Assembly: GCF_000175935.2 (NCBI RefSeq)
Contig: NC_014837.1
Span: forward strand, 2,604,001-2,668,000
Source: Pantoea sp. At-9b
Lineage (GTDB): Bacteria; Pseudomonadota; Gammaproteobacteria; Enterobacterales; Enterobacteriaceae
Reading direction: 5' to 3'
DNA length: 64,000 bases
The notes below the pieces were generated by a model. The model saw only the letters and a list, made by a program, of their open reading frames with translations, did no database searches and was not told the origin of the DNA. Both the position numbers and the translations under genes were made by a program. Positions 46,188-55,606 of this stretch are shown here, piece by piece (positions within the stretch are counted from its first letter, which is position 1; each line of letters opens with the position of its first letter).

Positions 46188-47519
46188 TTAGTAGCCGGTC
46201 ATAATTTCAATCTTTGAACCATCAGTGAAACGTGAAAAACGGAAGGCTTTCGGATCCACCACCGGGGTGCGGTTCAGCACCAGGTCGGCGGTGAGACGTC
46301 CGGCTCCCGGGCCAATCCCGAAACCGTGACCGGAGAAACCGGTCGCCATCACCAGGCCGGGATAGCGGTCCACATGGGAAATCACCGGAATAGCGTCCGG
46401 CAGCACATCGATACATCCGCCCCAGCGTTGCGCCACCTTCAGTCCGGCCAGCGCGGGCAGCTGCTGTTTGAGTTGCTCCAGCACCTTATTGGTGAGTTTT
46501 TTCGACGGCGGCAGATCAAGTACGCGGCAGTACTCAAAGGGACTGGGTTCATCCAGATGCCAGTGGCGCGTCATGCGCCACTCGTCATAGAAGCGCCCGG
46601 TCAGCCGCAGTCGTAACGAGCCCCATTCATGGCGCAGCGCGGGCAGGAAGTTGCGGGCAAAGCGGAAACTGTCGGGCACGATATCGACTTCGCTTTCATG
46701 GCCGGAGGCAATGGAGTAGCCCCCGTCCTGACGTTTGCGAATGGCGAAATCGCGCGTCCAGAATGCCGCCTCCGGGCCACCGGGCAACGGTTCGGTGCGC
46801 ACCACGCTGTTCAACACCTTGAGTTGTGGCAGATACAGACCAAAACGTTGCGCCATCAGCCCGGACCAGGCACCGCCCGCCAGCACCACCGTTTGGCAGG
46901 CAATGGATCCCCGTTCCGTTACCACGCCGGAAATGCGGCCACCGCTGGTTTCAATGCCGCGCACGGCGCACTCTGTCAGGATATGGGCACCGTGGCGACG
47001 TGCGGCTTCGGCGATGGCCGGGGCGGCTTTTTGCGGCTCGGCACGGCCATCATCCGGGGTATAGAGTGCACCAACGCCCTGCACTTTATGGCCGGGAAAC
47101 AGTTTCTCGACGGCAGCACGATCCAGCATCTCAGCACGGAAACCCGTACCGTCCATATGGCGCGACCAGCTTTGCAGTTCAGTGAACTCCCGGTCATTGG
47201 CGCAGTTGAAGGTGATGCCGGCGCGCTGATAACCGGTATCCGCCTGCAAACGCTGATCCAGTTGCTGCCAGATGCGCAGCGATTCGGCCATCAACGGCAC
47301 TTCACGCGGATCGCGGCGCGCCAGCCGCACCCAGCCCCAGTTACGGCTCGACTGCTCATGACCAATGCCGCCCTTTTCGCACAGTGCGACACTGACGCCC
47401 TGCTCAGCAATTTCCAGCGCGGTGGCGCAGCCAATAATGCCGCCGCCAATGACTACCACATCAACTTTTTCCGGTAATGTCACATCGCCGTGCACGGGTA
47501 CTACAAACGGACCTGGCAT
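46188..47519 (-). CDS. FAD-dependent oxidoreductase, DAO family
   Basis: A 443-residue flavoprotein with VDVVVIGGGIIGCATALEIAEQG (residues ~20-40), the SSRNWGWVRLARRDPRE stretch and ATGFSGHGFGIGPGAGRL at the C-terminal flavin site, typical of D-amino-acid dehydrogenase/sarcosine-oxidase-like enzymes. It is only distantly related to the DAO enzyme at 41221, so the operon carries two different amine oxidations. ATG 47519 was preferred over GTG 47531. It lies 51 nt before the binding-protein gene. Confidence 0.85.
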   Translation of the reverse strand: MPGPFVVPVHGDVTLPEKVDVVVIGGGIIGCATALEIAEQGVSVALCEKGGIGHEQSSRNWGWVRLARRDPREVPLMAESLRIWQQLDQRLQADTGYQRAGITFNCANDREFTELQSWSRHMDGTGFRAEMLDRAAVEKLFPGHKVQGVGALYTPDDGRAEPQKAAPAIAEAARRHGAHILTECAVRGIETSGGRISGVVTERGSIACQTVVLAGGAWSGLMAQRFGLYLPQLKVLNSVVRTEPLPGGPEAAFWTRDFAIRKRQDGGYSIASGHESEVDIVPDSFRFARNFLPALRHEWGSLRLRLTGRFYDEWRMTRHWHLDEPSPFEYCRVLDLPPSKKLTNKVLEQLKQQLPALAGLKVAQRWGGCIDVLPDAIPVISHVDRYPGLVMATGFSGHGFGIGPGAGRLTADLVLNRTPVVDPKAFRFSRFTDGSKIEIMTGY

Positions 47520-47651
47520 AATTATTCCCACAGGTTATTGACGGTTATTTATTGCCGACAGCAGTCGCAGGCAGCCATATTTAGGCAACAGTTCTCCGTG
47601 CAGGTGAAATTAATTTCTCACCCACCGTTATCATCCGATTTTATTACTGCG

Positions 47652-48125
47652 TTACGGCTGTAAGACTTTTTTTAATAAACGAATGACGGTCTGTTTTTCT
47701 TTCGCCGTCAGCCGTTGAAAAAAACGATCTTCCTGTTGTTGCGTCAGCTCGCGCACGCGCTGTGCCAACGCCTGACCATGTTCGGTAAGAAACAATGCCT
47801 GGGAGCGGTTATCGCTCTGGTCAGCGGCACGCGTCAGCAACTGTTGTTGTTCCATCTGGTCGAGCAGGCGCGCCATAGCGGAGCGGTCGCGCTGGATGAC
47901 ATCGGCAATCACCGAGGGACGAATACCGGGGTGGCGATCCACCACCAGCAAGGTACTGATCTTGCCGGTGCCACGCGCCACTTCGAGTCCGGCGAGTTGC
48001 TGGTCGAGGTCGCGCGACACGGCGATGTTGATGCTGCGAATGTAAAAACTCAGCATATTCCCCAACGGTCCCAAATCCACGTCGGTGGCCTGTTGCGGAA
48101 CGGCAGGTGCGGCTGGTTTTGTCAT
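47652..48125 (-). CDS. MarR-family transcriptional regulator
   Basis: A 157-residue winged-helix regulator. The HTH is around residues 65-100 (GIRPSVIADVIQRDRSAMARLLDQMEQQQLL), followed by the wing RAADQSDNRSQALFLTEHG with the conserved Asp-x-Arg. It is embedded between the ATPase gene and the rest of the import operon and has its own promoter with a dyad over the -35, so it probably represses itself and the downstream genes until a ligand binds. GGAGCGCAG before ATG 48125. Confidence 0.88.
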   Translation of the reverse strand: MTKPAAPAVPQQATDVDLGPLGNMLSFYIRSINIAVSRDLDQQLAGLEVARGTGKISTLLVVDRHPGIRPSVIADVIQRDRSAMARLLDQMEQQQLLTRAADQSDNRSQALFLTEHGQALAQRVRELTQQQEDRFFQRLTAKEKQTVIRLLKKVLQP

Positions 48126-48193
48126 TCTGCGCTCCACATAACTGAAAAAAAACGTCTCAGAAGAAGGGATTAGGGCAGGTCAAACTTTCATCC

Positions 48194-48222
48194 AGTATTG
48201 GCAAAATAGTGGACAATGACAA
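48194..48222 (-). promoter_or_regulatory. Promoter of the marR-oxidase-transporter operon
   Basis: On the minus strand: -35 TTGTCA (48217-48222, 5/6), 17-nt spacer, -10 AATACT (48194-48199, 4/6). Transcription would start near 48187, about 62 nt before the marR start codon. It would serve marR, the oxidase, binding protein, two permeases and the second oxidase. Confidence 0.6.
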
Positions 48223-48235
48223 CGACTTTTGTCAT
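48216..48235. promoter_or_regulatory. Probable MarR operator
   Basis: ATGACAA-N6-TTGTCAT, a perfect 7-nt dyad of 20 bp in total that covers the -35 hexamer of the marR promoter. Position and length suit a MarR dimer site. Confidence 0.6.
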
Positions 48236-48253
48236 AGCTTTTTCCAATTTCAC

Positions 48254-49885
48254 TTAAGACGCCACCCGTTCTTCCGCATGACCGGGAATGGCGCTGACCA
48301 ACTGCTGGGTGTAGCGATGCTGCGGCGCACGGAATACCGCCCGTGGCGTGCCCTGCTCAACAATTTCACCCTTAAACAGCACGGCGATACGGTCACAAAT
48401 CTGGCTGGCAACGCGCAGATCGTGGGTAATAAATATCATCGCCACCTGGGTCTGCTGTTGAATGCTACGCAGCAATTCCAGTACCTGCGCCTGAATCGAC
48501 ACATCCAGCGCCGACACTGACTCATCAGCCACCAGCAGCACTGGATCGAACATCAGCGCGCGCGCAATCCCGATGCGCTGGCGTTGGCCGCCGGAAAACT
48601 CATGCGGGAAACGCTGCCAGGCACTGGCATCCAGCCCCACCCGTTGCAGCAGTTGTTTCGCTTTACGCTCGACTTCCTGCGGTGTCATACCGCCCAACGC
48701 CAACGGCCCGGCAGACAGGATGGTGCCAATGGTGTGACGCGGATTAAGCGAGGCAAACGGGTCCTGAAATATCATCTGGATATAGCGGCGCAGCGGGCGA
48801 AATTCGTTCTCTTTCATTGGCTGGATATCACGCCCATCAAACAGGATTTCACCGCTATCTGCCGCCAACAGTTTCAGCAGCACCCGACCAAGCGACGATT
48901 TGCCTGAGCCAGACTCACCGACAATGCCCAGGGTTTCGCCCTTATTGAGGCTGAAACTGACGTTGTTTAGTGCCTTCACTTCACGGCTGCGGCTCAGCCA
49001 ACCGCCGTCGCTGCGGTAGGTTTTTACCAGGTTTTTCACCTGCAACACCGTTGGCGTGTTACGCACATCTTTTTCCCCGGCATGCATGCGTGGCACGGCG
49101 GCAATCAACTTCTGCGAGTAAGGATGCTGCGGCGCGTTGAGCACCTGCTGCGCCGGGCCGGACTCCACCATATGGCCCTTTTCCATCACAATCACCCGGT
49201 CGGCAATCTCCTCCACCACGCCAAAATCGTGGGTGATAAACATCACGCTCATCGCCTTGCGCTGTTGCAGGCCACGAATCAAGCGCAGGATTTGTGCCTG
49301 GGTGGTGACATCAAGCGCGGTGGTGGGTTCATCGGCAATCAGCACATCGGGATCGAGCGCCAGCGCCATGGCGATCATCACCCGCTGACGCTGGCCACCG
49401 GAGAGGCGAAACGGGTGTTGATGCTGGATTTTATCGGGTTCCGGTAACCCAACCTCCTCCAGCAGCGCCAGCACTTTTTGCTGACGTGAGGCGGCGGTGC
49501 CGACGTTATGCGCCAGCATCACTTCAGCGATTTGCTCACCGATGGTCATAAGAGGGTTGAGGGCCGATAGCGGGTCCTGAAAAATGATGGCGAGGGTTTT
49601 GCCTTGCAGTTGACGCAGTTGTTCCGGCGTTTGTTGCAACAGATTGGTGCCACGCAGCAGGATCTCGCCGCCCTGCACGCGCAAAGCTTTGGGTAGCAGC
49701 CCCATGGCAGCGTGGGCGGTGACGGATTTACCCGAGCCAGACTCACCGATAATGCAGAGAATTTCTCCCGGCCAGAGATCGAAGCTGAGATTTTCCACCG
49801 CATAGCGACGGTCCATCCCGGCAGGCAGCGCCACTGAAAGTTGGCGCACGGAAAATAATGGGGCGATGTTGTCAGGCTTTTCCAT
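48254..49885 (-). CDS. ABC transporter ATP-binding protein, duplicated (DppD-DppF type)
   Basis: A 543-residue protein with two complete ATPase domains, like YejF/GsiA. Domain 1: Walker [12 protein letters not shown] (~50), signature [12 protein letters not shown], Walker [10 protein letters not shown]. Domain 2 from ~285: [35 protein letters not shown]. Each ends with the small OppD/F-type tail. It powers the permeases encoded downstream, although marR and a second promoter intervene. It is the first gene of the cluster. Confidence 0.93.
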   Translation of the reverse strand: MEKPDNIAPLFSVRQLSVALPAGMDRRYAVENLSFDLWPGEILCIIGESGSGKSVTAHAAMGLLPKALRVQGGEILLRGTNLLQQTPEQLRQLQGKTLAIIFQDPLSALNPLMTIGEQIAEVMLAHNVGTAASRQQKVLALLEEVGLPEPDKIQHQHPFRLSGGQRQRVMIAMALALDPDVLIADEPTTALDVTTQAQILRLIRGLQQRKAMSVMFITHDFGVVEEIADRVIVMEKGHMVESGPAQQVLNAPQHPYSQKLIAAVPRMHAGEKDVRNTPTVLQVKNLVKTYRSDGGWLSRSREVKALNNVSFSLNKGETLGIVGESGSGKSSLGRVLLKLLAADSGEILFDGRDIQPMKENEFRPLRRYIQMIFQDPFASLNPRHTIGTILSAGPLALGGMTPQEVERKAKQLLQRVGLDASAWQRFPHEFSGGQRQRIGIARALMFDPVLLVADESVSALDVSIQAQVLELLRSIQQQTQVAMIFITHDLRVASQICDRIAVLFKGEIVEQGTPRAVFRAPQHRYTQQLVSAIPGHAEERVAS

Positions 49886-50064
49886 ATTGACGCTCCTGGT
49901 TGCACAGAAAAATATCTTTTTCGGTATCGAAGCCAGCGGTTAAATAACGGAATTGACCAGCAGGGTGAATTTAATTTTTAAATTAAGAAGGGAAAATGAC
50001 ACAGAAAGGTTGAGAATAAATAATAGGTTTTACTTATTTACCTGGGCGGTGGTGTACGCGGATA

Positions 50065-50173
50065 CCCTCACCCCGGCCCTCTCCCGCAAGCGGGAGAGGG
50101 AGGTAGAGCAAATTGGTAGCCTGTGCACGCATCAGTCCCCTCTCCCGCTTGCGGGAGAGGGTTAGGGTGAGGG
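50065..50173. repeat. Palindromic intergenic repeat, family A copy 2
   Basis: A ~109-bp copy with the same imperfect terminal inverted repeats and two internal hairpins (CTCTCCCGC-AA-GCGGGAGAG). It ends 2 nt before the stop codon of the MATE gene, so it lies directly at that gene's 3' end. Confidence 0.9.
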
Positions 50174-50175
50174 CA

Positions 50176-51588
50176 TTACCCGCCGCTTTTGGCGATCATG
50201 CGGCGATAATTATTCAGCCATTTGCCGCTGGTCAGACGCCACCAGAAGCAGATACCGCGCACGGTCCAGTCGAGGAACATACCGAGCCACACGCCAATCA
50301 CTCCCATGCCCAGCACAATACCCAGCAGATAACCGGCCACCACGCGTGCGCCCCACATGCTGAACATCGAGACATACATGGTGTAACGCGCATCGCGCGC
50401 GCCTTTCAGCCCGGCAGGCAGCACCCAGGAAGCGGTCCAGATTGGCATAAACGCGGCGTTAAGCCAGATCAGGTGTTTAGTGACCGTAATCACCTCCGGA
50501 TCACGGGTATAGAACTTCGCCAGTAACCCGGCTATCGGCACGGTGATCGCCGCCAGGCTACATAAGCCAATCATCGCCAGCCAGAACACATGCTTGATTT
50601 GTCGTTCCGCCTGCATCACCTGATTACGCCCAAGGCGTTTGCCGGTGATAATGGTCGACGCCGAACCCAGGGCGTTGCCCGGCAGGTTAATCAAGGTGGC
50701 GATCGAGAACGCGATAAAGTTACCGGCGATTTCGTTGGTGCCCATCCCGGCAACAAAAATCTGCGTCAACAGCTTACCGCCGTTGAACAGCACCGACTCG
50801 ATACTGGCCGGGACGCCGATACTCAGCACCTCCATCAAAATGCCGTAGTTCCAGCGCCGGAAGTAGCTTTGGATGGAGATCTTCAGCGCCGGATTGATGC
50901 CGAGATACAACACATAAATCGCCGCAATCGCTCCGATATAGCGAGAGATGGTCAGCCCCAGCCCGGCACCGATAAAGCCCAATCCTTCCCAGCCGAGGCA
51001 GCCATAAATCAACACGGTACTGATCACGATATTAAGGATGTTCATCCCACCGTTAATCAGCATCGGGATTTTGGTATTCCCCGCCCCGCGCAGCGCCCCG
51101 CTACCGATCAGGGCAATCGCCGCCGCCGGATAGCTCCACGCCGAGGTTTGCAGGTAACTGAGCGCCAGTTCCTTAACCTTGGGTTCGGCGCTCCCGGCAA
51201 TCACATCGATAATCAGGTGGCCCCAAATCTCGATGACGATCACCAGCACAAACGCCAGCACCGTCATCAATCCCAGCGACTGACGCGTTGCCGCACGCGC
51301 CCGTTTACCGTTGCGTTTGGCAAGGCTGAACGCCACCACCACCGTGGTGCCGAGATCGATAGCAGCAAAGAATGAGATGATCACCATATTGAAGCTGTCG
51401 GCCAGGCCAACGCCCGCCATCGCTTCTTTACCCAGCCAGCTGACCAGGAAGGTACTGAGGACGCCCATCAGCATCACACATAAGTTTTCGATAAAGATGG
51501 GCACGGCCAGCGGCGTGATTTCACGCCATAACAACGTGCGATAAGAGCGGCGTTTCGGATACCACGCCGTATTTCTGATCGCACGCAT
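50176..51588 (-). CDS. MATE-family efflux transporter (YeeO/EmmdR-like)
   Basis: A 470-residue inner-membrane exporter with 12 membrane segments (PIFIENLCVMLMGVLSTFLVSWLG; GSGALRGAGNTKIPMLINGG; GNALGSASTIITGKRLG). MATE proteins export cationic drugs or flavins with Na+ or H+ antiport. Its place beside amn and near an Asn tRNA agrees with E. coli yeeO. ATG 51588 (MRAIRNT) is chosen; a TTG start 24 nt upstream is possible and neither has a strong ribosome site. The stop abuts repeat copy 2. Confidence 0.9.
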   Translation of the reverse strand: MRAIRNTAWYPKRRSYRTLLWREITPLAVPIFIENLCVMLMGVLSTFLVSWLGKEAMAGVGLADSFNMVIISFFAAIDLGTTVVVAFSLAKRNGKRARAATRQSLGLMTVLAFVLVIVIEIWGHLIIDVIAGSAEPKVKELALSYLQTSAWSYPAAAIALIGSGALRGAGNTKIPMLINGGMNILNIVISTVLIYGCLGWEGLGFIGAGLGLTISRYIGAIAAIYVLYLGINPALKISIQSYFRRWNYGILMEVLSIGVPASIESVLFNGGKLLTQIFVAGMGTNEIAGNFIAFSIATLINLPGNALGSASTIITGKRLGRNQVMQAERQIKHVFWLAMIGLCSLAAITVPIAGLLAKFYTRDPEVITVTKHLIWLNAAFMPIWTASWVLPAGLKGARDARYTMYVSMFSMWGARVVAGYLLGIVLGMGVIGVWLGMFLDWTVRGICFWWRLTSGKWLNNYRRMIAKSGG

Positions 51589-51702
51589 CACTGCTACGCC
51601 AGGATTTTGCAAGGGAATACCAAATCACTTTGGATAAGAAGAATAATAATGATAGGACGCTAACAATTATGCAAAATGTTTCCCGTCAACATTTAATCAT
51701 TA

Positions 51703-52455
51703 TTACAAACTTTTTGTTCCCGACCCGGCAGGATGTTCGACAGCCCCTCCCAAATAGGCACTGCGTACCTCCTCGTTATGCAACAACGCCTGACCGCTGC
51801 CGCTGAGTCGAATCTCACCATTGACCATCACATAACCACGATCGGCCAGTTGCAATGCATGGCGCGCATTCTGCTCCACCAGAAACAGCGTCATGCCCTG
51901 CTGTGTCAGCTCACGCAGGATGGCGAAGATTTGCTTCACCACCAGCGGTGCCAGCCCGAGGCTGGGTTCATCCAGCAGCAACAACTTGGGTCGGCTCATC
52001 AGGGCACGGGCAATCGCCAGCATCTGCTGCTCGCCGCCTGATAGCGTCATCGCGCGCTGCTTGCGCCTTTCCAGCAGCCGGGGAAACAGCTGGTACATGC
52101 GGTCCTTATCCTCGCGCGCAAAGCGATCGCCGATGGCGATGGTACCCATCAGCAGGTTTTCCTCTACCGTCATATCGGGGAAGATACGCCGCCCTTCCGG
52201 TGCCTGAGCAATACCGCTGGCGGCGATAAAATGGGTGGATCGGTGGCTGATGGCCTCGCCGCGAAACCGAATCTCACCCGCAGCAATGCGCGGCTGGCTG
52301 AAGATCGACATCAGCAGCGTGGATTTGCCTGCGCCGTTGGCACCGATCAGTGCCACCGTTTCCCCTGCGTTAACCGTCAGCGATACCTGTTTCAGCGCCT
52401 GCACCGGGCCATAAAACACATCCACCTGTTCAAAACTCAGCATCGTTTCAGCCAT
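51703..52455 (-). CDS. livF: Branched-chain amino-acid type ABC transporter ATPase LivF
   Basis: A 250-residue ATPase: Walker A GANGAGKSTLL, signature LSGGEQQMLAIARAL, Walker B LLLLDEPSLGLAP, and VEQNARHALQLADRGYVM, which is typical of LivF. ATG 52455 with GGAGAG upstream overlaps livG by 8 nt. It is the last gene of the five-gene import operon starting with the binding protein at 56722. It lacks a clear terminator. Confidence 0.93.
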   Translation of the reverse strand: MAETMLSFEQVDVFYGPVQALKQVSLTVNAGETVALIGANGAGKSTLLMSIFSQPRIAAGEIRFRGEAISHRSTHFIAASGIAQAPEGRRIFPDMTVEENLLMGTIAIGDRFAREDKDRMYQLFPRLLERRKQRAMTLSGGEQQMLAIARALMSRPKLLLLDEPSLGLAPLVVKQIFAILRELTQQGMTLFLVEQNARHALQLADRGYVMVNGEIRLSGSGQALLHNEEVRSAYLGGAVEHPAGSGTKSL

Positions 52456-53323
52456 GATCACTCTCCTCTTCCGCGCCGAGATAGGCGGCAATCACGCGTG
52501 GGTCATGACGGATTTGCTGTGGCGTACCCTGGGCAATCACGTCGCCGTGATCCAGCACCACGATATGATCGGAGATACGCATCACCATCGGCATATCGTG
52601 TTCGATCAACAACACGCTGATGCGATGATCGGCACGCAGCCGGTGCAAAATCTGGCTCAACGCCTCGGTCTCCACCGGGTTTAGGCCCGCGGCCGGTTCA
52701 TCCAGGCAGATCAGCTCCGGGCGGGTACACATGGCGCGGGCAATCTCCAGCCGTCGTTGCTGTCCGTAAGATAAGGTGCCCGCCAGTCGGTTAGCGCTGC
52801 CAACCAGATCAACATTCTCCAGCCAGTAAAATGCCCGATCCAGCGCACGGTTCTCGGCCTCACGATAGCCGCGTGTGTTGAGGATTCCGGCAATCAACTG
52901 GCGGTTAACCTGCATATGCTGCGCCACCAGCAGGTTCTCCACCACCGACATCTCGCGGAACAGGCGGATATTCTGGAAGGTACGCGCCAGCCCGGCGCGG
53001 TTCACCAGATGCGCACCGCCGAACATTTTGTACCAGATACGGGAGCCAAGCCGCGCCGGGTGCAGCCAGTCGCCGGGATGAATTTTCTGCCCCAGTACCT
53101 GAATAACATCGGTCGATCGCTGATGCGCGTTGAGGGTGATGCGCCCCCCAGTGGCGCGATAGAAACCGGTCAGACAGTTAAACACCGTGGTTTTCCCCGC
53201 GCCGTTCGGACCAATCAGCGAGGTCACCGATCCGCGTTCCACCGCCAGGCTGACATCATTGAGCGCCTTGATCCCGCCGAAGCGCATCATCAGGTTATCC
53301 ACCTGCAAAATCGCATCACTCAT
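52448..53323 (-). CDS. livG: Branched-chain amino-acid type ABC transporter ATPase LivG
   Basis: A 291-residue ATPase: GPNGAGKTTVFNCLTGFY (Walker A), LARTFQNIRLFREMSVVENLLV, signature LSYGQQRRLEIARAM, Walker B ICLDEPAAGLNP, and LIEHDMPMVMRISDHIVVLDHG, diagnostic of LivG. It includes the ~25-residue insert after the first strand seen in enterobacterial LivG. The start at 53323 (MSDAIL, behind AAGGAGTG) overlaps livM by 8 nt. Confidence 0.94.
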   Translation of the reverse strand: MSDAILQVDNLMMRFGGIKALNDVSLAVERGSVTSLIGPNGAGKTTVFNCLTGFYRATGGRITLNAHQRSTDVIQVLGQKIHPGDWLHPARLGSRIWYKMFGGAHLVNRAGLARTFQNIRLFREMSVVENLLVAQHMQVNRQLIAGILNTRGYREAENRALDRAFYWLENVDLVGSANRLAGTLSYGQQRRLEIARAMCTRPELICLDEPAAGLNPVETEALSQILHRLRADHRISVLLIEHDMPMVMRISDHIVVLDHGDVIAQGTPQQIRHDPRVIAAYLGAEEESDHG

Positions 53324-54599
53324 GGCGCACTCCTTTACGCAGTGGCACACCCACGCGCGCGGTACGCACCAGACCGCGCGGTCGCCAGATCATCATCAGC
53401 ACCATCAACATGCCAAACAACAACACGCGGTATTCGGCAAAGCTGCGCAGCAATTCCGGGGCGACGGTCAACACAAACGCTGCCAGCACCACGCCAAGAG
53501 TCGATCCCATCCCGCCCAGCACCACAATGGCGAGGATCAGTGCCGATTCAAAAAAGGTGAACGAGGTAGGATTGACGAACCCCTGATAAGTGGCGAAAAA
53601 CACCCCAGCGATGCCTGCGGTCGATGCGCCGAGCATAAACGCCGACAACTTGACCAGCACATGATTCAGCCCCATCGCGCGGCAGGCGATCTCATCCTCG
53701 CGCAGCGCTTCCCAGGCGCGGCCAATCGGCATGCGTGTCAGGCGATGTTTGATCCACAGCACCAGCAACACCACCAGAACCAGCACCACGTAGATAAAGA
53801 TAAACTTCATATTCGGGTTGTAGTCGAGATGGAAAAACTCGTTATAAGGGACGCCGCCCTCGCGGGCACGACGGCCAAACTCCAGACCGAAAAAGGTCGG
53901 TGACGGCACCGAGACGCCATTGGGGCCACCGGTGAAGGACAACCAGTTGTTGAGCACCAGACGGATGATTTCACCAAAACCGAGGGTGACAATCGCCAGA
54001 TAATCACCGTGCATACGCAGCACGGGAAAACCGAGCAACGCCCCGGCGAAGGCGGCCATCAGCGCCGCCAGTGGCAGCATGCTCCAGAAACCGAGGCCAA
54101 GATACTCATAACCCAGCGCCAGGCCATAGGCACCGATGGCGTAAAACGCCACATACCCCAGATCCAGCAGCCCGGCAAGACCCACCACGATGTTCAACCC
54201 AAGGCCGAGCAACACATAAATTAACCCGAGGATCGCCACCGTCAGCAGGTACTTGCTGGAAAGAAACGGGAAGGCCAACGCCAGCACCACCACCAGTGGC
54301 AGAACCCAGCGCAGCGACGAGCGATGGCCCGGCTCACGCACATACACCCCGTCATCGCTGCCCTCAAACTTGCGCGCGAAGCGCTGTCCTGCCGGGGTTT
54401 GCAGCAACAGGCTGAGCAGCAACCGCCCCACCATCACCACCCCGACCAGCAGCGCGACCCGCAGCGGCGACAGGTGAAAACTGTAACCATCCAGCACCAC
54501 ACCGACGATCGGGCCAAATACCACCAGCGCCACCAGCCCGGCCATCAGACAATCCAGCAGCGACTGGCGCACATCCACAGATTGCGTCATTGCACTCAT
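53316..54599 (-). CDS. livM: Branched-chain amino-acid type ABC transporter permease LivM
   Basis: A 427-residue permease, long like enterobacterial LivM, with an N-terminal extension (~100 residues) before the core. Marks are GLNIVVGLAGLLDLGYVAFYAIGAYG, MHGDYLAIVTLGFGEI, MPIGRAWEALREDEIACRAMGLN and VVLGGMGSTLGVV. ATG 54599, 10 nt after livH; GAGGAC-like site upstream. It partners LivH in the membrane. Confidence 0.93.
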   Translation of the reverse strand: MSAMTQSVDVRQSLLDCLMAGLVALVVFGPIVGVVLDGYSFHLSPLRVALLVGVVMVGRLLLSLLLQTPAGQRFARKFEGSDDGVYVREPGHRSSLRWVLPLVVVLALAFPFLSSKYLLTVAILGLIYVLLGLGLNIVVGLAGLLDLGYVAFYAIGAYGLALGYEYLGLGFWSMLPLAALMAAFAGALLGFPVLRMHGDYLAIVTLGFGEIIRLVLNNWLSFTGGPNGVSVPSPTFFGLEFGRRAREGGVPYNEFFHLDYNPNMKFIFIYVVLVLVVLLVLWIKHRLTRMPIGRAWEALREDEIACRAMGLNHVLVKLSAFMLGASTAGIAGVFFATYQGFVNPTSFTFFESALILAIVVLGGMGSTLGVVLAAFVLTVAPELLRSFAEYRVLLFGMLMVLMMIWRPRGLVRTARVGVPLRKGVRHE

Positions 54600-54609
54600 T
54601 TTGGCGTCC

Positions 54610-55524
54610 TCACACTTTGGCAACCAGCGGTCGTCCCAACAGCCCCTGTGGTCGGAAGATCAAAATCACCACCAGCAAGGCAAAAGAGAAAACATCTTTG
54701 TAATCGGAGTTCACCAGCCCGGCGAACTGCGCTTCCGCCACGCCCAACAGCAAACCGCCGAGCATTGCGCCAGGCAAAGAGCCGATCCCCCCCAGTACCG
54801 CAGCGGTAAATGCCTTGATACCGATGACAAAGCCAATATAGAAATCGAAGGTGCCGTAGTTCATGGTGACCAGCACCCCGGCCAAGCCGGCCATCGCCGC
54901 ACCAATCATAAACACCAGCGAGATCACCCGATCGGTGTTGATACCGAGGATGGCAGCCATACGACGATCCTGCTGCACCGCGCGACAAATCCGCCCCAGC
55001 CGGGTGTATTGAATAATCCAGGTCAGCAGCGCCATGCCCGCCAGCGCAGCAATCAGGATGAACACTTTGGTCCAGGTAATTTGTACCACCCCGCCATCAA
55101 TCTCCATACGCAGCACACCACTCATCAGCGTCGGGATACCCTGCTGGTTCGGCCCCTGACTTAACTGCACGTAGTTCTGCAAAATCAGCGACATGCCAAT
55201 GGCCGAAATCAACGGGGCCAGGCGCGTGGAGTTACGTAACGGGCGATAAGCGATGCGCTCAATGGTCCAGCCATACACCGCTGTGACGACAATGGTGAAG
55301 ATCAGGGTGCCGAAAATCAGCAATGGAAAGGAGTGAATACCGAAGAAGCTGAGCAGTCCCAGCCCGATGGCACAAAGATAGGCAGAGATCATATACACCT
55401 CGCCGTGAGCGAAGTTGATCATGCCGATAATGCCGTACACCATGGTGTAGCCGATAGCAATCAGCCCGTAAACCGCGCCCAGCGTCAGGCCGTTCACCAG
55501 TTGCTGAAGAAAGAAGGCGTCCAT
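54610..55524 (-). CDS. livH: Branched-chain amino-acid type ABC transporter permease LivH
   Basis: A 304-residue permease with GLTLGAVYGLIAIGYTMVYGIIGMINFAHG at the N-terminus (the family signature, residues ~12-40), RAVQQDRRMAAILGINTDRVI as the ATPase-coupling loop, and AFTAAVLGGIGSLPGAMLGG near the end. ATG 55524 (MDAFFLQQ) rather than a TTG 6 nt upstream. It lies 82 nt after the binding-protein gene. Confidence 0.94.
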   Translation of the reverse strand: MDAFFLQQLVNGLTLGAVYGLIAIGYTMVYGIIGMINFAHGEVYMISAYLCAIGLGLLSFFGIHSFPLLIFGTLIFTIVVTAVYGWTIERIAYRPLRNSTRLAPLISAIGMSLILQNYVQLSQGPNQQGIPTLMSGVLRMEIDGGVVQITWTKVFILIAALAGMALLTWIIQYTRLGRICRAVQQDRRMAAILGINTDRVISLVFMIGAAMAGLAGVLVTMNYGTFDFYIGFVIGIKAFTAAVLGGIGSLPGAMLGGLLLGVAEAQFAGLVNSDYKDVFSFALLVVILIFRPQGLLGRPLVAKV

Positions 55525-55606
55525 ATGCAAGTCCCGTGCTTAAGGGGAGCGCAAACCTCGCGCCCAATCGCAGATGGCCCCGCTGCACGCGGGGCCGCGT
55601 GTCAGC

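Noticed and set aside
46629..47477. 282-codon plus-strand frame over the DAO oxidase
   Set aside because: Antisense shadow; lacks a ribosome site and any recognisable motif, while the opposite strand has the full flavin-binding signature.
51620..51665. Fur-like box upstream of the MATE gene
   Set aside because: GATAAGAAGAATAATAATGATA is AT-rich but not symmetric; no inverted GATAAT/ATTATC pair.
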